64,000 nucleotides of DNA, taken from the NCBI RefSeq assembly GCF_046299575.1, contig NZ_JBKBHX010000002.1, forward strand, positions 434,001 through 498,000, given 5' to 3'. The DNA is from Thermaurantimonas sp046299575. Lineage in GTDB: Bacteria; Bacteroidota; Bacteroidia; Flavobacteriales; Schleiferiaceae. The notes under the pieces are model-generated. The model saw only the letters and a list, made by a program, of their open reading frames with translations. It was not told the origin of the DNA and made no database searches. Positions 54,138-64,000 of the stretch are shown here, in pieces (within the stretch, counting starts at the first letter, position 1; every line of letters starts with the position of its first letter). The translations under genes and the position numbers were made by a program.

Positions 54138-54458
54138 TCAGTAGCGTCGGCCCATGCGATAGATTTCGTCGTAGTAATAAATGGCACCACTTGTAGTTTG
54201 AACGTAAGAGCGTTGATGAAGATGATCGTCTTTCGTGCGCTCTTCTACAGGAACATTTTTGTAGTAATTGCTGCGATATGTGAATCCGATATTCGAGTTT
54301 GGGTTAAACGATGGCAGTTTTCTAGCTCCATTGGAAGAATCGTGCACAATAGTTAGGGGTTTGTAGGGGAGAGAAAAGGTAGATTCTGTTTGAGTCAAAT
54401 GCTGAGCTGAAGGAAGCGTATGCAGAAGTAAAAACAAAAGTGAGATAGCAGGTTTCAT
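54138..54458 (-). CDS. Small exported protein, unknown function
   Basis: A 106-residue protein with a signal peptide (about 1-18, LLLHTLPSAQ). ATG 54458 is chosen because it gives that signal; a longer frame would run back through the degP terminator hairpin. The mature part is polar and Tyr-rich (TTSGAIYYYDEIYRMGRRY at the C-terminus). No family recognised. It lies between degP and the aldehyde dehydrogenase gene on the same strand. Confidence 0.6.
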   Translation of the reverse strand: MKPAISLLFLLLHTLPSAQHLTQTESTFSLPYKPLTIVHDSSNGARKLPSFNPNSNIGFTYRSNYYKNVPVEERTKDDHLHQRSYVQTTSGAIYYYDEIYRMGRRY

Positions 54459-54475
54459 GGCTTTTGGAAAAAGAA

Positions 54476-54501
54476 AAGCCGCCCATATTTTGTGGCGGCT
54501 T
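54476..54501 (-). terminator. Hairpin terminator of the DegP gene
   Basis: AAGCCGCC / GGCGGCTT form an 8-bp GC-rich stem around a 10-base loop, followed on the minus strand by TTCTTTTT. It lies 23 bases after the degP stop. Confidence 0.85.
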
Positions 54502-54523
54502 AAAAATAAGGATAAAACTTTAA

Positions 54524-55963
54524 TTAATTCCATCCAAAGCCAAAGTAGTCAGGTCTTCCATCGGGGCGAATACCCTGAATCAGCACACCGTCGCCTGATT
54601 TTAGACCTTGTAACATAGCGTTAAACTCCTCTACAGAGCGTACCGGACGATTGTTAGCAGAGGTAATGATGAATCCGTCAGGAACTCCGATTTTGCGGAA
54701 TTTTCCACCTGGTTGTGTACTAACTACCTTAACGCCGTGAGAAATGTTAAAACGGCGTTTGTCTTCGTTAGAGATGTTTTCGAGCTTCGCACCTAAAATG
54801 TTTTCAAGGGCGAGATCTTCTTTCTTCACGATTTTGGTGTTGCCGTGAATATTGCGAAGTTTTACTTTGAAGTCACGGCGTTTATCGTCTCTTAGCACAG
54901 TCACCACGACTTCATCGCCAGGTCTTTTGCGACCGATTAATTCCTGAAGTTCTGAAACTTTAGAAATTTCGCGTCCATCGATAGCTATAACGATGTCTCC
55001 TTTTTTGATGCCTGCGGCTTCAGCAGCACTATTTTCATTTACTTCATTTATGTAAACTCCTTTTGTTTGCTTGATATTCAATTCACGAGCAAGTGCCGGC
55101 GACAGATCTGCAATGGACACTCCGAGGAAAGCTCTTTGTACATTGCCGTATTCGATCAAGTCTTCCATTACCTTCTTTACAATGTTAGAAGGTACAGCGA
55201 AGCTATATCCTTCAAAAGAACCGCGGGTAGATGATATAGCCGTATTAATGCCCACCAACTCTCCGCGTGTATTTACTAAAGCGCCACCGCTGTTTCCAGG
55301 GTTTACAGCTGCATCTGTTTGAATAAAAGCCTCGATCGGGAATTTGTCGGCAATGATATTGATGGAGCGCCCTTTTGCACTTACAATTCCGGCAGTCACT
55401 GTTCCGGTTAGATTAAAGGGATTACCCACTGCGAGCACCCATTGACCTACTCGGAGTTCATCGCTATTGCCAAATTTTATAAATGACAGATTGTCAGCAT
55501 CTACTTTAAGCAGCGCAATATCTGTTGCAGGGTCTGTACCCACTACCCGAGCGCTGAGTTCGCGATTGTCGTGCAATACGACGGTGATTTCGTCGGCATT
55601 TGCGATTACGTGGTTATTGGTAACAATGTATCCATTTTTGGTTACAATCACTCCGCTACCAGTGCCTTGTTGTATGCGATCGGGCATCTGGCTGCGTCCG
55701 AAAAAGAGTTCTTCAAAAGGACTGAGCTGACGACCGCGGATGGTGGCAGAGGTTTTTACGTGCACTACGCTTGGCAGGGTAATTTCGGCTGCTGCTATGA
55801 AGTCGCCATCTTCAGGCGCAGCAGATGCCGGTCTTACAACCCCACTGTAACCTTCTTCACGAATAATGCGCACTTCAGGCTTTTCAAAAAAGAATTTATA
55901 ACCTGCCAGAGTAGCTGCACCGGCTAGTATGGCAAAAGATATTTGAGCAAGCGTTTTTTTCAT
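54524..55963 (-). CDS. DegP/HtrA-family serine protease (Do type)
   Basis: A 479-residue envelope protease and chaperone. An N-terminal signal or anchor helix (about 5-24) is followed by a trypsin-like domain with the triad His in VTNNHVIANADE (about 118), Asp in DPATDIALL (about 148) and Ser in NPGNSGGALV (about 225). Two PDZ domains follow (about 265-370 and 385-475; AAEAAGIKKGDIVIAIDG in the first). It degrades misfolded periplasmic proteins. Single gene with its own terminator. Confidence 0.94.
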   Translation of the reverse strand: MKKTLAQISFAILAGAATLAGYKFFFEKPEVRIIREEGYSGVVRPASAAPEDGDFIAAAEITLPSVVHVKTSATIRGRQLSPFEELFFGRSQMPDRIQQGTGSGVIVTKNGYIVTNNHVIANADEITVVLHDNRELSARVVGTDPATDIALLKVDADNLSFIKFGNSDELRVGQWVLAVGNPFNLTGTVTAGIVSAKGRSINIIADKFPIEAFIQTDAAVNPGNSGGALVNTRGELVGINTAISSTRGSFEGYSFAVPSNIVKKVMEDLIEYGNVQRAFLGVSIADLSPALARELNIKQTKGVYINEVNENSAAEAAGIKKGDIVIAIDGREISKVSELQELIGRKRPGDEVVVTVLRDDKRRDFKVKLRNIHGNTKIVKKEDLALENILGAKLENISNEDKRRFNISHGVKVVSTQPGGKFRKIGVPDGFIITSANNRPVRSVEEFNAMLQGLKSGDGVLIQGIRPDGRPDYFGFGWN

Positions 55964-56064
55964 CGCTGTAAAAATTTTTAATTTTTGAGGCGTTTATGCC
56001 AAAAACTGTTCCAACCCCAATTTTATTGAAAACACAGCAATTTTTAACACTTGAGACAGATATC

Positions 56065-56535
56065 CTACTTCACCGGCGATTGCACAATTGATTTGATCAC
56101 TTTTAGTGCCTCGGGTACATGCGATTTGGGCGCAAGGTTGCTCTTGTATGCCCAGGCTATGTTTCCATTCAGGTCAATAATATAGGTAATCCGAGAGAAG
56201 AAAACCCCCAAAAATCCAGTAGGTACGTCGTACATCCGGCGGATGGAACCATCGACGTCAGTGGCTAAATGAAAGGGCAAATTGAATCGGCTTGAAAACT
56301 GGGCATGAGAGTCGTCTGAGTCGCCCGAAATGCCAATTACCTCTGCTCCATGTTCAACAAACTCTTCGTATTCGTCACGAAAACTGCAGGCCTGAGCAGT
56401 ACAGCCCGGGGTAAAATCTTTAGGATAGAAATAAAGTACAATGATTTTTCGACCAATAAATTTTGATAAATGCAATTTTTCGCCATGTTGGTTTTTGAAT
56501 TCGAACAAGGGCGCTTTTGACTGAAAAGGCAACAT
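56065..56535 (-). CDS. bcp: Thiol peroxiredoxin (Bcp/PrxQ type)
   Basis: A 156-residue peroxidase that reduces hydrogen peroxide and organic peroxides using thioredoxin. The active-site segment YPKDFTPGCTAQACSFRDEY has the peroxidatic Cys near 45 and the resolving Cys five residues later (near 50), typical of atypical two-Cys PrxQ. The rest (GISGDSDDSHAQFSSRFNLP) matches the family. No clear promoter box was seen in the 200-base region shared with dnaK. Confidence 0.9.
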   Translation of the reverse strand: MLPFQSKAPLFEFKNQHGEKLHLSKFIGRKIIVLYFYPKDFTPGCTAQACSFRDEYEEFVEHGAEVIGISGDSDDSHAQFSSRFNLPFHLATDVDGSIRRMYDVPTGFLGVFFSRITYIIDLNGNIAWAYKSNLAPKSHVPEALKVIKSIVQSPVK

Positions 56536-56736
56536 TTTTTGTTTTTTGGAGAAAAACCTGGCTTGTAGTGGAATTGTTTTTCGATGCCGATGAAAAATTA
56601 CTTTTCACCGTAGTGGACTGACATTTTCTAAAAATTTATAGCAACATGGGTGACAAAAAGTCATTTTTGCTGAGATTTTGCCTGATGGCACGTGTATTGA
56701 CAAGTTTGAATGTAAAATTTTGAAAACAATCGGATT

Positions 56737-58635
<1,899 letters not shown>

Positions 58636-58656
58636 TAGTTTTATAAAAATAAGGAT

Positions 58657-58689
58657 AAAAAACCGGGATCTTTAATTTCCCGGTTTTTT
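58657..58689 (+). terminator. dnaK terminator
   Basis: AACCGGGA / TCCCGGTT stem with a 9-base loop, extended by A:T pairs on both sides and followed by a T-run. Confidence 0.92.
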
Positions 58690-59094
58690 TTTACCTGCCT
58701 GTGATCTCCCGACGAAAGCTCAGACATTCTTTTTTGACATCTCGGTCTATCTAATCCCTTCTGCAATCAGAAGTCACAGATGTGCGCAGAAAGAGGATTG
58801 GGGTTTTCTGCTGGGATAAATTAAAGTTCACTGATGAGAAATAAAAAAGGCTGCAATGCATTCAAAGGTTAATTGCTTTGATTTTAAAAATATTCTCAAA
58901 GCTCTGAAGGTGCGAAAATAATTTTTAGAATATACAACTGATGTTGCTACTGTAGGGATAATGATTTGTTGCTCTTTTTTGATATTTACGTTATGCCTCA
59001 ATGCGATTTTAATTTAACATCTTCGATTACACCCAGCATGAATTCATGCGAATCTATGTTCTAAAAAAGTTTTCGTTTTCAGTAAAGTTAATGT
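58690..59094. other. Gene-free stretch between dnaK and the GC-rich element
   Basis: About 400 bases with no convincing reading frame, RNA gene or promoter. The only local feature is a 14-bp perfect palindrome, GCATGAATTCATGC, at 59036-59049. Confidence 0.5.
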
Positions 59095-59262
59095 ATTCCG
59101 GAGGGGCCTGTGGCCACTGTCGCGTGAGGCAAGCGGAGGGCGCGCGATTGCGCGGTGCGTAGGCGAAGCGAAGCTAAGCCGAAGCACGGGAACGAAGTGG
59201 ACCCCGAAGCACGCCGACCCCGGCAAAAGCGCTGATAGCGCTTTGCCGGGGGCACGCCCAAA
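59095..59262. repeat. GC-rich intergenic element with long hairpin
   Basis: About 170 bases that are far more GC-rich than the flanking AT-rich DNA, with reiterated GCGAAGC/GAAGC words (59162-59213) and a long hairpin: left arm 59218-59233 (CCCCGGCAAAAGCGCT) pairs with 59237-59251 apart from one bulged A. It has no T-run after it on either strand, so it is not an ordinary terminator. Its ends are sharp. It looks like a dispersed intergenic repeat or a structured RNA, but only one copy is in the window. Confidence 0.45.
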
Positions 59263-59283
59263 AACAAAAAAATTAAAAAAGCT

Positions 59284-62200
59284 TTAAAAGTCAAAGCCGA
59301 GGGAAATGTGGAATTGGCGCGGGAGGATGCTGTAGTCTTCGATGCCGCGGGCCCAGTCAATGCGCACCATATGGCCAAAGAGGAGCATACGCAGGCCGGC
59401 ACCAAAGCTGCCGATAAGGGGGTCCTTGCGACTGTCGATGATGATGCGGAGATTGCCTTTGTCGATGATTTTTTGGTTGATGGCGTTTTCAGGGCTGAGG
59501 GGCGAGAGGCCGTTCCATGCGGTACCTACGTCGCTGAAAAGGACGATCTGCATGCTGCTGACAAAGGAGTTGCGGATAGGGCGGTTGAGGAGCATGCGAA
59601 AGATGGGCAGGCGCAGTTCCGAATTGAGGAGGGCAAAACTGTTTCCGTTACGGGCATTTTGGTAGAAGCCACGCATATTGGTAACGAGGGTTTGGAAGAT
59701 GTAGTTCTGCGACTGAGCGATGGGTGTGCTTTCGTCGAAACGGGGCACGAAGGCATTGTCAACCCCGCCCAGGAAGTAGATAAGTCGCTCGGGGCCAAAA
59801 GAGGTACCTACGGCCAATCGATTGGCCCAGATGGCTGAGCGCCAAACGGGCAAGTAGTGGCGGGCATCGATGCCTGCGGTGTGCATTCCTGAGCGTGGAT
59901 TGAAGAGGTCGCGGTAGTACTCGGTAAAGACCTTCCAGCGGTGACCTCGCCAGAGATTGACACCGGTGGTGAGGGCTTCGTCGTGCACATAGCTGGCGCG
60001 TAATATGGCTAAGTGCTTATAGAGTGTGGGCTGCTGAAGAGAAACAGCATCGCGGGCGAGGGTGATACGGGAATCAAGCCTGTAGGAAGGATGGAGATGG
60101 AGGGAACGGACTTCGTCGAGTGGGAAGATGGCTTTGTACTGTGCTTCGTGGGTGAGGAAGCGCACCCAAACGGGCTGGCCGCCTGTCTGAATAGCACTGC
60201 GACGGTAGAAGGTGAACTCGTGTTTCCAGCGCTTCTTGTGGTTGGCTAGCCAGAGGACTATTTCGTGATTGGGGGCGAGGGAGCGGCCGGCCAAGGGATT
60301 GAGCTCTGTGCGAATGCCGGCGAGCAGTCGGTAGTCGCGCAGTACATCGGCCATACCTACTTTGAACATGCCGTTGAACTGCGGATTGAGCAGAAAGGGC
60401 AGGGGCCTGCCGGTAAAGGGCTGATATTGGGGTAAAAGGAAGGCATTGTCGAGGCTGAAGGTAACATTTTCGCGATAGAAACTGAGCAGGTATGGACGAC
60501 GAGGCGGGAGTTTAACTTCTTCGAGCTCGGGGGTCGTGCGGGTGGCGTGCATCCGGCCGAGTATTGACGGTACATTCGGGAGTGCCTGGGCAGGTGGCTG
60601 TAGCGCTGAAGGACGTGGGGCATAGCGATAACGCTCAAGCAGTCGAGGGTCAAACTGATAATCGTTGATGTTGATCTCATTATCGGGCTGCCGACCTTGA
60701 GGGGTATTGATTAATTGGTAAGTACTTTCGGGTTCTCTTTCGTCTGTTTTTGTAGGTGGTTTTTTGAACAGAGGTGTTGCTGTGTGGTCGGAAAGTGAAC
60801 GGCGGAAGACGTAGGCTCTGTTCTTTCGCCGGAGGGTGTAGCAAAAGTCGCCGGTGTCGGCTCCGAGGGTATAGGTGTAAACGATGCCTGGAACGGAAGC
60901 AATGCGCTGATTTCGGAAAAAATAGCGGTAGTGAATGGCGGTGTCCACATGGCTGATGGTGCTGTCGAGTACCGCGAGATGGAGGTGTGTGTAGAGATCG
61001 GCGGTATGCTCCGCGTAAAGCATCCGGCCGTCGCCGGCTTTCAGAGGCCTAATGTGGCTGCCGGCTGACTGAAGAATGAGTTCAGGACGGTCTTTTTGCA
61101 GAAGGTCGATGTATTGGATGTTCAAAGAATTTCTGGTAGGAGTCCATTTGAGTTTATTGTCCAGATCGTTGGTTCGGCGGGTAGTGGCTACGGCAATCCA
61201 TCGGCTATCGGAGACGTATGCAGGCCATAGATCAGGGTGGAAGTCGGAGGTGATTTTTTTCAGATTGGTATTGCGGATAGTGTATTCTATTACGTCGCTT
61301 TTGCCCTCCTTCATGGCGCTAAGGAGCAGCTTTTCGCCATCGGGACTATACACGGCAGAATAGACCTTATTGACTCCGTAAAGAGGTTTTACGGTCCATT
61401 TTTTTTCGTCGAAATCGTAAAAGTGCAGTTGGATGAAACCGGCTTTTTCGTCGATGACCAGCAGGATGGGAAGGGCCGGATTCCATGCCACAAGGGGCAC
61501 TTTGAGATCTGTTTCTTCGTATGAGAGCGAGCCTGAGCGAAAGATGCGCTTTTTCTTACCACTTTCGACATTTATGAGATACACACGTTTTTTGCCATTT
61601 CGGGTGGTGGCTACGGCTAATCTTTGTTGCTGATGGCCAAAGGATATGTCAGTAATGACTTCGCCTTTTCGCAATCTGATCAATGTCGTATCTATGCTTG
61701 ATCTCTGGAGTTCCCCAAGCTCTTTGTAAAGTTGCGAGCTGTATTCATTCCATCGACGGATGAGTTCTTTTGTAGAGATGCCGAGCACGTATTCGATGCC
61801 GAAGTCCATATTCTTATGTACAATGCTGGTGAAAAGTATGTTCTTGATCACATTTCGACCGTAGGTGAGCACGATGTACGACCATACGCCATGACCTGCC
61901 AGTCTTGCCAGATCGGGCTCAAGTGCATTGATGCGCCTAAAAGCTCGCTCTGAGTGCAGCCTAAGAATTTCCCAGGTGTACTGAGGGTCGTCGCCGTAAG
62001 CAAACCAGGACACCAATCCTTGTAAAAACCAATCGGGAAACTGCGCACGATAGAGGTCAAGACCACCGGCAGAGAGATCGCCGTAGATCTGATAGCGAAT
62101 GAGTACATCGGCGATGCCGGCTCTCAGGTCGCGTTCGAGATTTTGCAGATTACCGTCGAAATAGAGCAGGATGGAAATTCGGTCATTAAAGCGGGAAATG

Positions 62201-62550
62201 CGGGTGTCGTTGTCAGGCTGATTGATGTCGAGATTGTTATTCGATTGTTTCTTATCGCCCAGAGTATTAAAGAGCAAGATTTGGAAGCGGTCGTCGAAGG
62301 CTACGTCCAGAGCAGCTTCGAGCTCACGCAGGTGCATATGTGCCATGGTTGCCACAGTATGAGGCAGTAGGTCATTGTCAGCATATGTGTAAATGTCCAT
62401 GCGGTCGAAGCGGTAGAAGCCCCAGTCAAACTGATTGTATTGCACGCGATTGCGCCCGTACTGCTGCAGCAGCCCGTAGTAAAACTGCGCATCAGTACAT
62501 ACCGGAAGCATCAGCAGAATGACGACCCATACACGCACCACCCTCTTCAT
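59284..62550 (-). CDS. Propeller and outer-membrane-barrel protein with degenerate peptidase-like N-terminus
   Basis: A 1088-residue exported protein. ATG 62550 gives a signal peptide (about 1-21, ending VCTDAQ). Residues about 55-280 resemble the MA-clan peptidase-like module (FPDWFLQGLVSWFAYG near 170), but the expected HExxH zinc motif is not evident, so it may be inactive. Residues about 290-650 look like TolB-type propeller strands (YSPDGEKLLLSAM). The C-terminal 380 residues resemble a BamA/surface-antigen barrel, ending GAGLRMLLFGHMVRIDWARG and QFHISLGFDF. The gene is much more GC-rich than the window average. Function unknown; outer-membrane location inferred. Confidence 0.7.
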   Translation of the reverse strand: MKRVVRVWVVILLMLPVCTDAQFYYGLLQQYGRNRVQYNQFDWGFYRFDRMDIYTYADNDLLPHTVATMAHMHLRELEAALDVAFDDRFQILLFNTLGDKKQSNNNLDINQPDNDTRISRFNDRISILLYFDGNLQNLERDLRAGIADVLIRYQIYGDLSAGGLDLYRAQFPDWFLQGLVSWFAYGDDPQYTWEILRLHSERAFRRINALEPDLARLAGHGVWSYIVLTYGRNVIKNILFTSIVHKNMDFGIEYVLGISTKELIRRWNEYSSQLYKELGELQRSSIDTTLIRLRKGEVITDISFGHQQQRLAVATTRNGKKRVYLINVESGKKKRIFRSGSLSYEETDLKVPLVAWNPALPILLVIDEKAGFIQLHFYDFDEKKWTVKPLYGVNKVYSAVYSPDGEKLLLSAMKEGKSDVIEYTIRNTNLKKITSDFHPDLWPAYVSDSRWIAVATTRRTNDLDNKLKWTPTRNSLNIQYIDLLQKDRPELILQSAGSHIRPLKAGDGRMLYAEHTADLYTHLHLAVLDSTISHVDTAIHYRYFFRNQRIASVPGIVYTYTLGADTGDFCYTLRRKNRAYVFRRSLSDHTATPLFKKPPTKTDEREPESTYQLINTPQGRQPDNEININDYQFDPRLLERYRYAPRPSALQPPAQALPNVPSILGRMHATRTTPELEEVKLPPRRPYLLSFYRENVTFSLDNAFLLPQYQPFTGRPLPFLLNPQFNGMFKVGMADVLRDYRLLAGIRTELNPLAGRSLAPNHEIVLWLANHKKRWKHEFTFYRRSAIQTGGQPVWVRFLTHEAQYKAIFPLDEVRSLHLHPSYRLDSRITLARDAVSLQQPTLYKHLAILRASYVHDEALTTGVNLWRGHRWKVFTEYYRDLFNPRSGMHTAGIDARHYLPVWRSAIWANRLAVGTSFGPERLIYFLGGVDNAFVPRFDESTPIAQSQNYIFQTLVTNMRGFYQNARNGNSFALLNSELRLPIFRMLLNRPIRNSFVSSMQIVLFSDVGTAWNGLSPLSPENAINQKIIDKGNLRIIIDSRKDPLIGSFGAGLRMLLFGHMVRIDWARGIEDYSILPRQFHISLGFDF

Positions 62551-62555
62551 ATAAA

Positions 62556-62563
62556 CAAATATA
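62556..62563 (-). promoter_or_regulatory. -7 box of the propeller-barrel gene
   Basis: On the minus strand 62563-62556 reads TATATTTG, a full match to TAnnTTTG, with the ATG only 5 bases later, again implying a near-leaderless transcript. Confidence 0.5.
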
Positions 62564-62950
62564 TCTGAAAAAAGAAGATTGAGGGCGTTATGTTTTGTGG
62601 TAACGAGATTCAAATTGGGACTTAAACTTTAACTAAATCTATGATTCGACAAAACCAATTACGAGAATAGGCAAAAAGAAGAGGTTAGATTTTTTGGAAG
62701 TTAAAAGCTTGTAATGAATAAAATTTTTTAATACAAGTACATTTCCTATACGAAATCCAAAGCATGGATGACTTCACAAAATTGCAAGAGACAAAAAATG
62801 CCGCTTTAATTCTCTTCAGATTTTACACTTTAAAACTGATGATATTCATCTTATTTGGCACGTATCTGAAAAAACATCTTCAAGTATTATTCATTCTATG
62901 TTTAAGCTTCGCTCTGAGCATCTTCATAATACCAATACCTTCTATGCCTC
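62564..62950. other. Divergent intergenic region without a supported gene
   Basis: About 390 AT-rich bases between the propeller-barrel gene and the sugar kinase. A 75-codon frame starts at 62764 and runs into the kinase start, but it is Leu/Phe/Ile-rich, overlaps the kinase promoter and resembles nothing known, so it is not called. Confidence 0.5.
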
Positions 62951-62958
62951 TATATTTG
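62951..62958 (+). promoter_or_regulatory. Sugar kinase promoter, -7 box
   Basis: TATATTTG matches TAnnTTTG, 29 bases before ATG 62988. No TTTG at -33. Confidence 0.5.
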
Positions 62959-62987
62959 CCGCAGTTTGGTCTTTTTAATTCGTTTAC

Positions 62988-63929
62988 ATGAGTTTATTAG
63001 TAGTGGGTACAGTTGCCTTCGATGCGCTGGAGACTCCTTTTGGCAAGACAGATAAGATCATCGGTGGTGCAGCCACTTACATTAGCCTTGCGGCTTCATA
63101 TTTGCTGCCTGAGATTCGGTTGGTTTCGGTCGTGGGCGATGATTTTCCGGACGAAACCATTCAGATGCTGCGCGAGCGGGGAGTTGATACAAGTGGTCTT
63201 CAGGTGAAGTCAGGTCAGAAGACTTTCTTTTGGAGCGGGCGGTACCACCTCGATATGAATACCCGCGATACGGTAGAAACACAACTCAACGTGCTGGCCG
63301 ACTTCGACCCTGTGCTTCCAGACCATTTCAAAGACAGCAAATACCTGATGCTCGGCAACTTGATGCCCAGCGTGCAACAACGTGTGCTGGAGCAGATGAA
63401 CGAACGGCCTCGCCTGATCGTGCTCGACACAATGAACTACTGGATGGAACACCATTGGGACGATCTGATGGAAAACCTGAAAAACGTAGATGTACTCACT
63501 ATCAACGATTCGGAAGCCCGACAGCTTTCCGGTGAGTACTCTCTGGTAAAGGCAGCCTCTAAAATCCTGAAAATGGGCCCGAAATACCTGATCATCAAAA
63601 AGGGCGAACACGGGGCATTGCTCTTCGGCGAAGGTCATATTTTCATCGCACCGGCCCTGCCGCTGGAGGAGGTTTTTGATCCTACCGGAGCCGGCGATAC
63701 GTTTGCCGGAGGGTTTATCTCTTACCTGGCCCGTACCGACGATGTGAGCTTTGAAAACATGAAGCGCGCCATCATACATGCCTCAGCCATGGCTTCTTTT
63801 TGTGTGGAAAAGTTTGGCACACAGCGCCTTGAAGAGCTTACGCTCGACGAATTGGCACACCGCCACCGCCTCTTCAGGGCATTGACCCACTATGAAATGG
63901 ATTTTTCGACCCTGAAACAACTCATTTAA
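62988..63929 (+). CDS. PfkB-family carbohydrate/nucleoside kinase
   Basis: A 313-residue cytoplasmic kinase of the ribokinase (PfkB) family. It begins SLLVVGTVAFDALETPFGK, has the substrate-site GGAATYISLAAS (about 26-37) and SVVGDDFPDE, and the C-terminal signature DPTGAGDTFAGGFISYLA (about 231-248) with the catalytic Asp in GAGD. The family phosphorylates sugars or nucleosides; the exact substrate cannot be told. The probable kbl gene follows after 10 bases. GC content is clearly higher than in most of the window. Confidence 0.88.
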   Translation: MSLLVVGTVAFDALETPFGKTDKIIGGAATYISLAASYLLPEIRLVSVVGDDFPDETIQMLRERGVDTSGLQVKSGQKTFFWSGRYHLDMNTRDTVETQLNVLADFDPVLPDHFKDSKYLMLGNLMPSVQQRVLEQMNERPRLIVLDTMNYWMEHHWDDLMENLKNVDVLTINDSEARQLSGEYSLVKAASKILKMGPKYLIIKKGEHGALLFGEGHIFIAPALPLEEVFDPTGAGDTFAGGFISYLARTDDVSFENMKRAIIHASAMASFCVEKFGTQRLEELTLDELAHRHRLFRALTHYEMDFSTLKQLI

Positions 63930-63939
63930 ATCAGCTCCT

Positions 63940-64000
63940 ATGTACAGTACTCTCAAACAGCGACTCGCTGACGAGCTAAAAAGCATTGAAGAAGCCGGAC
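63940..64000 (+). CDS. kbl: Probable glycine C-acetyltransferase (2-amino-3-ketobutyrate CoA ligase), 5' end only
   Basis: Only the first 20 codons lie in the window: MYSTLKQRLADELKSIEEAG. This closely resembles the N-terminus of Bacteroidota Kbl, a pyridoxal-phosphate enzyme that cleaves 2-amino-3-ketobutyrate to glycine and acetyl-CoA in threonine breakdown. The catalytic region is beyond the edge, so the call rests on the N-terminus alone. Confidence 0.6.
   Translation, partial: MYSTLKQRLADELKSIEEAG

Noticed and set aside
54459..54533. A longer N-terminus for the small exported protein at 54138-54458
   Set aside because: It would translate through the degP terminator hairpin and bury the signal peptide.
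56536..56736. A CIRCE/HrcA-type heat-shock operator before dnaK
   Set aside because: No TTAGCACTC-type inverted repeat is present in the region.
59218..59251. The long hairpin as a transcription terminator
   Set aside because: There is no T-run after the hairpin on either strand; the T-rich part on the minus strand comes before it.
59088..59405. Minus-strand frames across the GC-rich element
   Set aside because: They are Arg/Ala/Pro-rich, as random frames in GC-rich DNA are, and run out of frame into the propeller-barrel gene.
62764..62991. A 75-codon plus-strand reading frame upstream of the sugar kinase
   Set aside because: It overlaps the kinase promoter box, is dominated by Leu/Phe/Ile codons expected from AT-rich DNA, and resembles no protein I know.

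Overview
The window comes from a member of the Bacteroidota with a moderately AT-rich genome. Three things point there. Start codons repeatedly sit just downstream of the phylum's sigma-factor -7 box TAnnTTTG, with hardly any Shine-Dalgarno sequences. A secreted protein carries a type IX secretion (T9SS) C-terminal sorting domain. The gene families (7TM-DISM and propeller sensor kinases, LytTR regulators, DUF349, DUF368, DUF4340, 7TM-HD phosphodiesterase) are typical of the phylum. The order cannot be fixed from this sequence. No tRNA, rRNA, CRISPR array, prophage or intact insertion sequence was seen.

Layout. 0-5 kb: prfB (release factor 2, with a programmed +1 frameshift) and an LptF/G-type permease; then, on the minus strand, a T9SS cargo protein, a NadR-like ATPase and a small phosphoesterase, whose promoter lies back-to-back with that of truA. 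4.5-9 kb: truA, an MsbA-like ABC exporter and a 7TM-HD phosphodiesterase in a tight run. 9-12.5 kb: an ECF sigma factor, a membrane-anchored barrel-like partner, a lipoprotein and a DUF4340 protein. 12.6-19.3 kb: etfBA, a bifunctional-nuclease-like protein, a NupC-type transporter, an M17 aminopeptidase and an ATP-grasp enzyme. 19.3-23 kb (minus): a LytTR regulator and its propeller histidine kinase. 23-29.2 kb: glycyl-tRNA synthetase, then a metal-uptake operon made of an MntR/DtxR-type regulator with a palindrome over its own promoter, a TroA-like binding protein, an ATPase, a permease fused to a DtxR-like domain, and a second permease.

29.2-38.3 kb holds the most unusual block. Six minus-strand genes are packed with gaps or overlaps of a few bases: an E1/ThiF-nitroreductase fusion (Rv1355c-like), an acyltransferase-like protein, a 7TM-DISM histidine kinase, a receiver-histidine kinase hybrid, and an RprXY-like kinase/regulator pair. 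A stand-alone receiver gene is transcribed divergently. This looks like a small-molecule synthesis module joined to its own sensory apparatus.

38.4-58.7 kb: a Spy-like periplasmic protein, prmA with a 1469-residue exported protein of unknown function, a DUF3108 protein, a small membrane protein, DUF349-aroE-DUF368 (one minus-strand operon), a TPR protein with a TrkH-type potassium transporter, an aldehyde dehydrogenase, a DegP-type protease, a thiol peroxiredoxin and dnaK. 58.7-64 kb: a gene-free stretch containing a GC-rich, hairpin-bearing element, a GC-rich gene for a 1088-residue propeller/outer-membrane-barrel protein, a PfkB-type sugar kinase, and the first 61 bases of a probable kbl gene.

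Base composition is patchy. Sensor and surface genes (7TM-HD N-terminus, sigma-linked barrel protein, propeller kinase, 7TM-DISM kinase) are strikingly AT-rich, while everything after about 59.1 kb is clearly more GC-rich.
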